Shown in pieces: positions 12,907-26,114 of a stretch of DNA of 64,000 nucleotides (position 1 is the stretch's first letter; each line of letters starts with the position of its first letter). This stretch comes from Darksidea phi (taxonomy: Eukaryota > Ascomycota > Dothideomycetes > Pleosporales > Lentitheciaceae). The stretch is taken from contig JASJFT010000035.1 of assembly GCA_030770425.1 (NCBI GenBank), positions 1-64,000 on the forward strand, in the 5' to 3' direction. The notes beneath the pieces were generated by a model that worked only from the letters and a program-made list of their open reading frames with translations, did not search any database and was not told where the DNA came from. A program made the position numbers and the translations under genes.

Positions 12907-14688
12907 GCCGATATTCTTATTAACTTTTCGTAATATATTACCTATTAACTCTTATAGCTTAATTAACTACTATTCGATTATCCTATAATAAAGTAGATAT
13001 CTCCCTAGCTATCTTAGCTATTAATTAGAATTAGATCTAGAGCGTTTAACGCGCTATAGTAACGTTTAACGTCGCTCGATTAACGCTACGTAACTAACGT
13101 ACTAGAATTACTATATAATATAATTACTAGTCTAACTTAAGAAAGCTTTCTAAGCTAGAGGAGGAGGTAATTATTAGCTATATACTCGATCTAGATTTAC
13201 GAGAATTTACCCCTACTCTAAAGGCTATACGAGATATAGCGAATAGACTACTTACTATATACGGTACTAAGTAGATAGGTAGAGACTAGCCTAGAAACTT
13301 TATTAGACGAATTAATAGTATTAAAATATAATTTAATCGACTCTATAATTAATAGCGAGCTCTTTATAAGAATCCTAATATTATTCGAATCTAGTTTAAC
13401 CGAGTAGTACGTACTAAGGCTATCTAGGATATTACTAATTAGGATATCTATAACTTTAATAAAGCTAGCTTTCTAATAGATAAGATAATACTATAACTAG
13501 TCGTTACTAGCTTAGAGAGACGCTAGGCTAAAGCTATCTAGCTAGGTAATCGTAAGTAGGTTACTATAATATAAGGAATTAATACTACTAGGTAGACTAT
13601 TCTACCCTTCGTTATCTTTATTACCTAGTACTACCTCTCTATCTAGTACGAGGGCGACGATATACTAGACGATTAGACTATTACTATTAGTAATAACGAC
13701 TAGACGAATAATAATCTAGGAGTTACCTAGCTAAAGTACTTTATTAAATATACTAGAGATTATAGACTAGATACGTACTAGCTATTAATTCTTAATAGCT
13801 ATAGTAGTTATATCTTAAATAAATTCTAGAACCTCTATAAGAAGAATAATATCTATACTTTCTATATACTAGCTTATTTATTATACCTTCTATAGCTACT
13901 TAATATAGGCTATTTCTTACCGTTAAAGCGCGTATATAGGGATTAGATTAATAGTCTAATTTACGATTATATTAGCTATATTATAAAGCTTAAATTTCTA
14001 CTTATTTTCTATATAGTCTATAATAAGACTATTATAAAGAAGAATATCTATATAAGCTTTTAAGGTACTAGTCTAGTTCTATATAATTTAGAAATAGTAA
14101 TCTCGAAGCTTAATATTAAGCTAAGGACGCCGTTATTAGTAGCCCTACTAGAGACTATATAGGAGGCTAGAATACTAAGTAACGCGCGCGAAGTAGAGGC
14201 TTAATTAACGTTAATTTATAAGCGCGTACGTAGGTATAAGAGTTTATTATCTACTTCTATTATTATAATTATTAATTAGTTAAGAAAAAGTACTAAGGTA
14301 ATAGCTTATAAAGCTATATTTATATACGAATAAATCGCGAGCCTAGAGAAGGTAATTAAGACCGCTATAACGCGTAGAGTACGTAAAAAGAAGAGGATCT
14401 AGAAGTAGAATATCCTAACTAAGATAGAGAGGGAGGCTATTATTATTTAAAAGGCTACTAAGTAGTAATAAGAGAACGAAAGATATTAAGTTACTACGTA
14501 ATTAGATATAAACCGATAGACTTTAACGTACTATACGCGCTATAGAGAACCTAGATATAACTTATAAATATATAAGAAATCTACTATAGATACTACTTAA
14601 TTTAGAATAGCTATTATATTAATAGATTTCTAATATATTATTAAACTACGTAGCTTTTTATACGTAAAAAGTTAATAAGGGTAGTAAT

Positions 14689-14724
14689 TTACTTAGAATA
14701 GCGGCTCGCTATATAAATACGTTA
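14689..14724 (-). repeat. Right terminal inverted repeat of the Pogo-type element
   Basis: This is the reverse complement of 12871-12906. It contains AGAATAGCGGCTCGCTATA and ends ATACGTTA. Related ends are found at 33994-34029 and, unmutated, at 34859-34892. Confidence 0.9.
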
Positions 14725-14849
14725 GATAAAACCTATAGTAAGATATATAGCTTCTCTTTAACTCTATATTTATTAGTAGAGAGTCTTAAACTTCTTTATA
14801 TTTAGAAGAAGATTAGATATAGCTAATATATCTACTTCTATATCTTTAT

Positions 14850-15500
14850 TATCTAAGCTTAGAGTCTTAAGGTCTAATTTATTATCTACTAGTCTTAGTT
14901 ACTAATAATATATACTAGTTCTACCTCTTTAGTATAATATTTTATAATATATTAGCTAGTTCTATATATCTAATATTTATTATATACTAGTTATTAGAAG
15001 ATATCTTCTATAGCTACTTTCTTTAGTTCTAAGAGTATTAATTCTTCTATTTTAAGCTCTAGATTCTCTTATTATTAAGAGACTTCTTTAATCTTATTCT
15101 ATCTACTAGTATTATACTATATTTTAGATATTAAGTTAAGTTTAGATTTTTTTTTTATTATATTTAATTATATTTATATACCTAGTACTATTCTAGTTAT
15201 CTATATTTTTCTTTTTATTATTATATTCTTTAATAAAGTATTCCTATATATTATAATATAGATATACTTTTTTATTTTAGTATTATTTTATTTTATTTAT
15301 TAGAACTTTTTATAACTTCTTATTTTACTTATATCTTTTATTCTTTAAGTATTTCTTTTTCTAAATTATACTAATATCTATTTTATTATAATTCTTATAA
15401 AATCTATACTTTTAAGCTATCTACTCTTTTCTATAGACTCTTACTAATCCTATAGTATTTTACTTCTTAAGTACTTATTAGTATCTTAACTAAAACCTAT
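14850..15500 (-). mobile_element. Gypsy gag-region-like fragment
   Basis: It aligns by eye with 31330-31960. Shared strings include TTCTTAGTTACTA near the start, GTATTTATTATATACTA(G/A)TTATTAGAA, ATATAGATATACTTTTT, and ATTCTTTA(A/G)(G/A)TATTTCTTTT further on. It shares orientation with element B. No LTR was found at its ends. Confidence 0.55.
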
Positions 15501-16350
15501 AGATAAATATTAAATATTTTAATTATATAATAATTAGAGAACTTTTCTAATTCTAGTATAAAACTCTATTAGTCTCTTCTCCCTCTTACTCCTATATTAC
15601 CGTCTTAATTACTAGGGTATTCGCTAGCTATTCGGATTCTTTATACTCTACTAAGGACTTAAAGAAATAAATATCTAAATTAATATTATTAATTATCTAT
15701 TATAGTCTTATATTCTAATCGTAAATAAAGATCTTATTTATTAAAGTTAAGATTATATTACTAGTTAGCTATATTCCTATATTAATATAGATATACTATA
15801 CTAAGCGTCTAGAAAAGAACCTTACTATTAAAGATAAGAAGATATAATATTCTAATACTATTTAGGTCTACTATTCTTTTATCTCTTAATTCTAATTCTT
15901 ATAGCTTCTTCTTTAAATATTCCTTTACTTCCTTAAGAATATTATTAACGTCGATAATCGTAGTTTAGTAGATAGTATTCGGCTTATTATAAGAGATTAG
16001 TCGACTTATTATACTTTATATAGTATACGATATTCGATTATATATAAACTTTTAAATATTTTAATAAATAAATAATCTTTTATATCTTCGTATATAGTTA
16101 TTTAATATAATAGATAAGTATTACTCTTTTAGTTTATATTTCTTAATTTATATCTTTTAGTTTATATCTCTTAGTTTATATCTCTTAGTTCTAGTAGTTC
16201 CCCTCTTCTATATTCTACCCTCTTTCTCTAGATCGTATATTAAGACTTATATTAAATAAAGCTAGTATTAGCTACCTACTATTCTATAGTCGATATTAAG
16301 CGTTCTACTCTTTTTATATATAGTTAAAATTTTAGTACTAGTCTTTAGAT

Positions 16351-16430
16351 ATATATAGTTTATTATTAAGTAGAAAAACTCTCCTATAATAGTATAGTTA
16401 CGTAATATAGCTTTTTCTTAGAAAAAAAAA
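16351..16430. repeat. Dispersed ~80-bp repeat, copy 1
   Basis: The block from TATATAGTTTATTATTAAG through the run of A after CTTTTTCTTAG is nearly identical to 33353-33431. Weaker similarity extends about 40 bp to the left. It could be the end of an unrecognised retroelement. Confidence 0.7.
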
Positions 16431-17524
16431 AGACTAAGTCTAAAATTAGACTAATAAATATATAAATCTTATTTTATTATTAACTAAAGATATAGCTTCT
16501 ATATAATCTAGTTACTCTTTTATATAAAGATATATAATATTTTCTATATAGATAGATTATATAAAGTCGTATAAAATTTATTATTTAGTTAAATACTCTT
16601 TAAAGAACTAGTTATAAAAGTAAATAAATATTCTAAGTAGTTAATAGTCTATATTCTTAATAACTAAATTATTTATAGTAAGCTCTACTATTAAATTAAA
16701 TAAATAGACTATAATCTAGACCTAATCTATTATTTAATAAGTAATTTTATAAATATAGTCTAGAAAGTAAAAGAATTTTATAATAAGTACTCTAATAAGC
16801 TAGATCTATCTAAACGATTAGTTTAATAGTTAGAGATTATATTATAAGATAAATATCTTAGCCCCTAGTTTAAAGATAAGATACTAGTTAAGATAAGAAT
16901 CTAGAAAAATCGTTAATATTAAGTATAGGCCTCTCCCTTTATAATCTACTAAAATAAGTAATATATAGTCTAAAGTCTATAGTAATTATTCTTAAGCTTA
17001 GAGTATCCCCTTATAGCCTCGCTTAACTATAAATAGAAATATAGAAGAAGTAAGTCTTATCTTCTAATAAAGTTATATATATATAACTTCTAAATAATAT
17101 AAAAAATCGAGTTACTAGTATCCTCTTATAAATTCTATAATATACTTTAGATATATTAAGTACGTTATATAGTATATATATTAGAAAAATATTTTTTAGA
17201 TAATAATTTATATAGTAAAATAAATAGATATATATAGGGCTATATAACGTTAATATACTTTAAGAATAATCTAGAGGATATTAGTTAAATTATTTTTCGA
17301 GTAAGAAGTAATAGATATAGGTATCTATCTATTCTCTTTCTCCCTTTCTCTTTCTCCCTTCTAAAAAGTATTTTTTTTAATTATTCGTTTACTAAGGCCC
17401 TTAAGAATAAGGTTTTATTTTAGAAAGAAGATAATATTATAGCTTATTTTCTAGATAACCTAGTTATTTTACTTATTTTCTATTTTAGTTAGTAGATTAG
17501 ATAATCCTAAGAATTAGTCTAATA

Positions 17525-17989
17525 TATTAAATAGGGTCCGGGCCCGATAGGTTATTTAACCTCGTTTAGGGTTTATACTTAAGATAAAAAAGAAGAAGTA
17601 AGAATAAGTAGATAATAGTTTAATTACGTTAATAGATAAGAATTAATCTAGATTTAAATTAACTATATCGAAGTAAGACTTATCTAGGAGATTCGTAGTT
17701 ATTATATATTAATTTAGTTTTCTTAGATCTATAGCTTTATACCTATAGATCTACTAAGCTATAGTTCTATAACTCTATTCTAATAAATCTACTAAGTTAT
17801 TACGTAACTCTTAAATCTATTTTTATTAAGGTATAGATCTATTATATAACTTCCTAGTAAAGCTATCTATATTAATTATTATTTATATTATAGTCGTAAT
17901 TATTATATTCTATATTAGAGCTAGTAATAGATTTAATCTCGGGTAGCTCTTTTTACTACTATTCTATAGTATATATTTAGTTCGTAATA
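17525..17989 (-). repeat. Left (3') LTR of Gypsy A
   Basis: It is 465 bp long. On the minus strand it starts TATTACGAACTAAATATATA (TGTTACGAAC before RIP) and ends CTATTTAATA (TTTAACA before RIP), so TG...CA ends can be inferred. It is preceded by the target duplication TAATA. Confidence 0.9.
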
Positions 17990-19250
17990 CTATCTCCCCT
18001 TTTTAAACCTTCGACTTAGAGATTATTCTAGTTCTAGTATTCGGCTATATTAGTATTAGGACCTTATCTTAAGAGGTTATTATTATCTATTATAGTATTA
18101 CGTAAAACTTAAGAATATATTATTCTTATTAATAAAATTCTTTATTATAGTTCTAAAATATTTCCTTATAGTTATTATTTATAGTTAGGAGTACTATATA
18201 TTACTTTACTTAAAGATAATAGGTATTATAAGATATATATTTATACTAATATATAAAGTTCTTATTATATATCTAGTATTTTATTATTAGAAGATTTATC
18301 TATATTAAGTAGTAAAACTCGCGTATTAGGGCTTATTACTATTAGTAAGATTCGTTAACTATATAAAAGAGAAACTTTAATAGTAGTTAAAGAAGGCTTA
18401 AAAGACTTAGAACGAGCTTCTTAATAAGCTAGTAGAAACTTAGATACGAGTATATTATTTAAAGAAGTAGAGAATAATCCTTTATAAGAAGTCGACGGTA
18501 TAATCTTAGATACTAGAAGCTAAGTTAGATAAAGAGAAAGTAGAGCTTTAATAACTAGAATAGTAGAAGGATTTAAAGACCTCTTTAACTACTTTAAATA
18601 TCGCTTATAATATTATAGATAATATTATTTCTCTTAATTTATTAAATACCTCTTATTATATTATAAGTAATACTAATCTTTTTAACTTATTATAAAATAA
18701 ACTTACCTTATCTCTAGATTTTCTTTAAGATTATAATTTTAATACTTTATAAGCTTCTTAAAATAATTAAGATTATCTTTAAGTTCTTAGATTTATTTCT
18801 ATAGTTTTCTATTCTTATCTATCCCTTATTATTAAATTAGGTAATAATTTTTTCTATTTCTAATATTTTTATTTAGGATTTTTTCTACTTTTTATTTTTT
18901 ATTATTTTCTCTATATATATCTACTTTATATACTACTAGTTTAGTATCCTATAATACTTTCTCTAGTAAGCTAATATAAAATATAGGATAGATTTTTATT
19001 TATAGAAGTAGTCTTAGTTAATAGTTTATAAATAAGACTTATTTTTTAATTTTATAAGGTTCGATTTTAGTATAATCTAGTTTATTATTAGGTTACTTAC
19101 TCTTAATATTTTTTTATAATAATTATACCTTTTCTTCCTCTTTAAAAGTAGGTACTTTCTTTTACTTCTTATTATAATACTTACTTATTTTATTTTAAAG
19201 GAATTCTATATCTTTCTTAAGCTATTAGTATATTTATAGAATAATTTTTA

Positions 19251-20380
19251 GCTTAGGCCGTTATATAAACTCTTTTATATAATATTCTATTATATACTCT
19301 TATTTAATCTTACTAACTAAGTATAGGAAAGGATTAGTATACTACGATAATTTCCGCTACGTTAATACTAAGTAACTACTACAAAATACTAATAACTATT
19401 CCCCCTCTCCCTTCTTCTTTTCCCTCTACTATCTTTTAAATCTATATATATAAATCGAATAGCCTCTATTAATCTTACTCTATACTACTAACTCCTTCTC
19501 TACTTCGGCCCTCTATTACTTTATTACTTTTATCTTTATCTCTTTAATCTTCTTTATATCTTAAAACCCGTAGATAGCTCGAAGTACCTTCGCTATATAC
19601 TCTATACTCTCCTTCGTCTAAAGATCCCTCTCTAGAAAATCTACTACTTCGTTTTTCTATAGAACCCTAAGATTCTTAGTAAACTAGCTTAGTCTTAATA
19701 GCTACTATCTAAGAAAGTTCTTTTTATTATCCTTATCTACCTTAATATATATTAAGTAGATACTAAGCTAATAAATCTATAAGTACTATCTATAATATAT
19801 TTAGTAGGTATACGAACCAACCCTCTATATATATAAGCTATAGCTCTATAATTATAAGCTTACTATATTCTTCCTTCTAAAAGATATAATCGTAGTCGAT
19901 AATATTATCGAGTTTATAGTCTAGATATTCGTATATATAGACGACGTCTACTCTAGGGTTATAGAGAATAGTACGGCGTATAGGTATACCTATAGACTAA
20001 AGTAGAACGAAGTAGTAATCTATAAAGACGGCGTAGGAAGTTATCTTATATTTAGTAAATAGAGGTATATATAAGGAAGTAGAGGAAGTACTTAGTATTC
20101 TTATATATAGACTATTTGATACTAGACTATTTCGTAGAAACGTCCTATAGCTACTAGTCCTAATTAGGGCTTAGCGGTTCCGCCGTTTAGTCTTCGAGAT
20201 AATCTAAGTAGTACGCGATAATCGTATATCTAAAGGACTACTAGGTCTATTTATACTATTAAATATATGAATTATATAAAATAATACGTTAATACTTTTA
20301 TATAACTCGGGTAGAGGACTGTACCTATTTATATAATTTTTAGATTTTAGCTTTATACCCCTATATATTAAAAAATAATA
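19251..20380 (+). mobile_element. 1.13-kb insertion with 15-bp target duplication and A-rich end
   Basis: The sequence ATAGAATAATTTTTA flanks it at 19236-19250 and 20381-20395. In the related Gypsy copy at 1-2013 this 15-mer occurs once and the surroundings are continuous, so the insertion event is explicit. The right end is A-rich (ATTAAAAAATAATAAT). A long target duplication plus an A-rich 3' end is typical of non-LTR retrotransposition (LINE or SINE type), as an inference. The interior (about 19335-20335) has more G, C and CpG than the surrounding Gypsy sequence and a few surviving CpA/TpG, so it looks less RIPped. No reverse transcriptase motif or long frame is visible; identity unknown. 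Confidence 0.75.
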
Positions 20381-23300
20381 ATAGAATAATTTTTATTATT
20401 TTTTCTCTATTCTAGTTATAAGACTAAAGTTATCTAAATTCTTTATATATTTCTAGTTCGATTTTATAGTTTATAAAGAAAGGTATTATCTTTATTATAC
20501 TATATTACGAACTATTATATATAAATTATATTATAAGTAAAAGTATAATCTAATTATTTTAATAATAGTTTAGATAATATTTAAGATATTACTCTACTAT
20601 TTAGTTTATTTATTTAGTTAGTCCGTTTATCTATAGATAATAGGTAGTTAATATACTATATTTTATTCCTAGTTTAGTTATAAGGGTCTACTAGAACTTT
20701 ACTATAAATTTAATATCTCTATCTAAGATAATTTTATCTAGTATTCTATACTTACTAAATATATATCTTAATAAGGTATAGATAAGTTATTTTATAGTAT
20801 TTCCTTTATCTATATATAAGATAAAGTAAGTATACTTTATAAACTTATCTACTACTATTAGTATAATATTATAGAATACTTTTATTATTAGTTCCTTAGA
20901 ACGTAGTAACTATATAATAAAGTCTATAGTAATAATCTTCTATAATTCTTCTATATTTTCTATTAGTTATAGTATTCTATAGGGTATATACCTAGTATAT
21001 TTATTATAGTAATAATCTATATATTCTAAAAGTATCTAGATAACTAACTATCTTATATATAGAAAATAGTATATCCTTATTAGTTATTTAAGAGTTTTTT
21101 TTACTTCTTAGTATCTATATACTAGTACCTTATAATATTATTTAATAAATTCTTTCTATATTATCTTAGGTATATAGGCCTTTTAAAATATATAGATAAT
21201 TCTATCTTTTTCTTAAATTACTCTTTAAATTTCGTTTTATTTATCTATAACTTTCGTAGTAGCTATATAAATTTATTAAGTCTATTTATTTTCTTTTAAT
21301 TCGAGTATTATTTCTCGTATTTCTACTAATTTTAGGTAATTATAAGTAATTATTCCGTCTAGCTATAGTTTAAGAATTACTATACTAGGTTTCTCCCTTT
21401 CTTAGTAGTTAGGTCTTCTATTAAGCGCGTCTACTCGTTTATTTTCTAATCCTTTAGTATATACAATCTTAATATTATAGATTATAAGAGTTTATACCTA
21501 TTATATCTATCTTTTAATTAAAAGTTTATTTATTAAGAATTTTATTAAATTCTTATAATTTATATAGATCGTAATAGAGTATTTAGATTCCTATAAGTTA
21601 GATCTCTATTCCTTTAAAACTTTAATAATTACTAGTAACTCTTTATTATAAATAATATAGTTAAGCTTAGCTAGTAATATCTTTTATAAGAAGTAGTATA
21701 CTAGTCTAAGGTTATCTTTATTATCTTTTTATAGTAATACTACTTCTATTATATAGTCTAATATATTTATTTTAATAATTAAGAGTTCTTTAGAATTATA
21801 TATCTTAATTATAGATTCTCTTATAAACTATTCTTTAATTTTTTTAAAAACTTATTAGTACTCTTCCTTTTATTTAAAGGGTTAATCTTTCCTTATAAGT
21901 TATATAAGTAGTACTATTATTATACTCTATTATAGTATTAACTTTTAATAAAAGTTATAGAATTCTAGAAATAATTATAGCTTCTTAAGATTCTTAGACG
22001 TAGACTATTCTTTAACTTTCTTAATTTATTATAGGTCTACTTTAATTTCTCCTAGTTTAATAATAAATTCTAGAAATTCTATTTCTTATATATAAAATTT
22101 ATATTTTTATAGATAAAAGTATAGTTATACTTTCTTAAGTATTTATAGAACCTTTTTTATATATTCTTTATATTTCTTTTCTATTTTAGAATAGATTAGA
22201 ATATTATTAAAGTATACTATTATAAACTAATTAAGGTAATTTTATAAAATATTATTAATTTATTTCTAGAATATTACGGGTATATTAGTAAGTTTAAAGA
22301 GTATTACTTAATACTTATATAGTCCTTTCTTAGTTCTAAAAGCTATTTTCTATTCTTTACTTTTCTTAATTTAGATCTAATAGTATGTATTCCGAATATC
22401 TAGTTATATAAACTATTTAGCTTTTCTTAATTAATCTTATATTTCTAATATTAGAGGTAAGAGGTATTAGTTTTTAATTATAATATTATTAAGTATTTAG
22501 TAATTAATATATAATTATAGTTTTATAGTACTCTTTTTAAATATAAAAAGAACTAAGTATTTTATAAATAAGTTTAAATATTAAATATATTTTTTTATAA
22601 AGTTATCTTTAAGATATTTTATTATAATCTTTTCTTCTTTCTTAGTTAACTTATAAATTAATTCGAATTCTAGAGTCTTTCCTTCCTATAATAGAATTAT
22701 ATAGTCTTAAAACTAGTATTAGAGTAGACTTTTCTTAGATTCTTAAAATAATTCTTTCTATTTCTTATAGTATTCTAGAATATTATAATCTTCTTAGGTC
22801 GCGTTAGTCCTTTCTTATAGAAATATTACTTATTAATTTAATTATTAAATACGTAGATTAGCTTCTTATAACTATAGTATTTTTAAGATTATATCTTAGT
22901 CTTTTAATATTTCTATAATATTAAGTATTTTATTTTTCTTTTTCTAATTATATAAACTAAGCTTACCTCTAGTTTTATATATTATAGATTTATTAAAAGG
23001 TTCTCCTTTAATAGTATATATAATACTAGGGTATTATTTCTTTTATTAAGAAATTTTTCTTTATTAGATAAAGTTTTTACTAATAAAGTTTTATATAGCT
23101 TTACTATTAATTAGAGTAGTAATTATTCTTCTCTAGTAGATTCCTTAGATATAGATATAATCCTATTCTCTAGTTCCCTAAATTCTTATTCTCTTTAGCT
23201 AATATTTTATATTAATCTTAGTCTAGATATACTTTAGATATTTATTCTCTAGGTATTTATACTATAGTCTTTTTAGAATATAGTTTAATAGTAAAAGTAG

Positions 23301-25249
23301 GCCTAGTATAATTCTTATATATCCCTTTTATTACTAGTTCTCGAATTATTACTATTTATATACTACTTCTAGTACGACTACTTAGATAATCCTTTTATTA
23401 TAGTCTTTTACTAGATAGTAGTTATTTTTTTACTTTACTCTCTTATAAAGTTAATATTCTTTCTATATATATAAGATCTATATAATCTTAAAATATACTA
23501 GATATCTTATTTTATATCGTAGATTATCCTTTAAATTAATCTTATATCTCTAATTATTATATTTTATAAAGATTATTCTTATAAGAATCTATTATTTAAT
23601 TACTATATACTATAGTTATTCTTTATTAACTATTTTTATAATATACTATATTTTCTTCTAAATTTCTTAGTTAGATATAAGATCTATAATAATAAAGTTT
23701 TATTTAACTTATTATTTAAAATCTTTAAATAGTCGATATATTAGGTAAGATTTAAACTATTCTTTATAAATCTCTTATATTATTATAAGTATTATAGTTT
23801 TCTTTATAAACTATAAGATTCGAGTATATATTATATTAAGTTCTAATACTAGTTCTATTTCTTCTTTAAATAGTCGAATTATTTATAGATATCTAGTATT
23901 CTTATATATTATAACTAGATTTTTATCTTCTAGTTCTAAGAACTTATTATTATTATTAACTATTTATAATAGTATATCTAGGGTATTATTAGAATCTTTT
24001 TTTTCTATAAATAAGTCTTCCTTAAGTACTTCTTCTTATACTTTTAATAAGAATAAAACTCTTTTTTAAGACTTCTAAGTTATAACTACTCGTTATTTCT
24101 ATAACTAATAACTAATATTTAATTTAACTTTATAGTATATCTTATACTAGTCGTATATATAAGTCGTCTAATATATAATATTATATTCTTATATTATAAC
24201 TATTTTATTCCTTTTACCCTACTAAATATATTAGGATTTCTTTTTCTTTAGATCTAATTTATAATCTTTTATTAAATATCTTTACTTCTTATATTTAAAG
24301 TATACTTATTTTTTATAGAGCTTTTATTTCTTAGAGTTTTATCTCCTCTTCTTAGGTTCTAGACTAGTCTCTAGAACTATTACTTCTAGTCTATAGTATT
24401 TTTCTTTCTTCTTTTTTTTATAAAATCTAATCTTCCCCTTTCTTTCTAGGTTCTAGAGATAGAGGTTATCGTCGATTTTAATAATTTATTTAATTAGTTC
24501 TCTTATAGTCTAGGGTTATTCTATTTAAATTATTTCGTAATAAATATAATCTTTTAGTCCTTCGTAGTATTATAATATAAGGGCTATCTCTTCCTATTAA
24601 ATCTTTATAGTAAGTTATTTAAACTTAGATATATAGATTATAGTAGATTTCGTCTATTTAAGATATATAATTTTTTATTTTATTAATCTTTTTAAATTAA
24701 TATTTTTAAAGATAATATATAGCTTATTTTAAAATACTTATAACTTAAGAAGATAGCCTTTATTTTATTACTTTACTAAGTCTCTAGTAGTCGTAGTTAT
24801 TTATTTAAATATATTTTAAACTAGATAATAACTTTTCCTATAAACTAGATAACTATAAATAATACTTTATTACTTTTAATAGGTAGTTTTATTTAATTAA
24901 GTTTAAGATAAATTACTATATTAGCTAGAAATCCTCTTAATTTTAATCTTATTCTATTAGACTTTTCTAATTCTTTAAGCTTTAATAGTTTACTTATATA
25001 TCTTTAAAGTTAGATAGTTAATTTTATAAGTTAAACTTTTAATATATCCTTTCTCTTCTTAAATATATACTAATTCTTAATAACTTTTTTAAAATTTTCT
25101 ATAGTTATACTACCTTCTAGAGAGCTAAACTCCTAATAGCTTTCTACCTCTAAAGATTCGGCTTAAGTTAGTAGCTATACTACTCTACTTTATTAGATTC
25201 CCTTTCCTATTATTATAATTAGCTATTTCTATCTACTAGATAGTTAAGG

Positions 25250-25676
25250 TATTAAACGGGGTCTAGATCTAATAGGTTATTTAGCCTCGTTTAGGGTTTA
25301 TACTTAAGATAGAAAAGAAGAAGTAAAAATAAGTAAGTAATAGTTTAATTATATTAATAGATAAGGATTAATCTAGATTTAAATTAACTATATTAAAGTA
25401 AGACTTATTTAAGAGATTCGTAATTATTATATATTAATTTAGTTTTCTTAGATTTATAGCTTTATATCTATAGATCTACTAAGCTATAACTTTATAACTC
25501 TATTTTAATAGATTTACTAAGCTATTACGTAACTCTTAGATTTATTCTTATTAAGATATAGATCTATTACGTAACTTCCTAGTAAAACTATCTATACTAA
25601 TTATTATTTATACTATAGTTATAGTCGTTATATTTTATATTAGAGCTAATAATAGGTTTAATCTTAGGTAGCTCTT
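25250..25676 (-). repeat. Right (5') LTR of Gypsy A, part 1 (interrupted by element B)
   Basis: These 427 bp match 17525-17951. The LTR stops at GCTCTT, where element B is inserted, and resumes after B at 33134-33171 (38 bp). The two parts sum to 465 bp, exactly the length of the other LTR. Confidence 0.9.
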
Positions 25677-26114
25677 TATTATATATTATACGTACTTTAA
25701 TATAGAATCCGGATTAGAGCCGATAGTATATTTATCGTATTATTAGGTTTTAATAGATTAAGGTTAAGTTAACGAATTCTATTACTAGAATAACTACTTA
25801 GGAAAAGATCTAATCTTATTCGTAAGTATTAGGTAAAGAACTAAAGAGAATTAACTATAAGGAATTAAAATAGAAAGTTTAAGAGATCCTCCGCCCTCTT
25901 ATATCCGTCCTTATTCCTTAAGGTAGTAGTAGTAGTAGTAGAAGTAATAGCTTCTACGGCTTCTATAACTTCTATAGTAGTTATAGAAGTAGTTATCTTA
26001 GTAACTTCTATAACTTCTAAGTTATATAATATTAGATTACTAACTAAGTATAGCTTAGCTATACTAGTTATATTAAAGCTTATCCCGTATCCTTCTAATC
26101 CTAGAGTTATAATA
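25677..26114 (-). repeat. Left (3') LTR of Gypsy B
   Basis: It is 438 bp long and pairs with 32691-33128. It includes a short (GTA)n run near 25930 and a repeated CTTCTATAACTTCTA segment. On the minus strand the end reads TATTATAAC (TGTTATAAC before RIP). The inner boundary is placed where the two copies stop matching. Confidence 0.9.

Larger units (their letters stand above)
12871..14724 (+). mobile_element. RIPped Fot1/Pogo-type DNA transposon (Tc1/mariner superfamily)
   Basis: The element is 1854 bp long including TA at each end, the usual size for fungal Fot1/Pogo elements. It is bounded by 36-bp terminal inverted repeats. Conceptual + strand translation, interrupted by many stops, still reads as a Pogo-like transposase. 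It starts with KLSKLEEEVI (about 13145), then a DNA-binding part ending in QRALYKNP-like sequence. A DDE domain follows with YNFNKASFL (degenerate DETGF), VVTSLERR, GNRK-VTII and LLIL(N/D)-YSSY segments at about 13440-13810. LLYLL-LLNIGYFLPLKR lies at about 13870-13935. Stops sit where Gln, Trp and Arg codons are expected, as RIP predicts. The element is certainly dead. Confidence 0.9.
14725..17519. other. RIPped filler between transposons, with a Gypsy-like fragment
   Basis: No gene is visible. Part of it (about 14850-15500) resembles the stretch 31330-31960 of Gypsy element B, which lies just inside B's 5' LTR and so should be its gag region. It is therefore a diverged relic of a related retroelement. 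An 80-bp dispersed repeat lies at 16351-16430. The remainder up to 17519 is unassigned. Confidence 0.6.
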
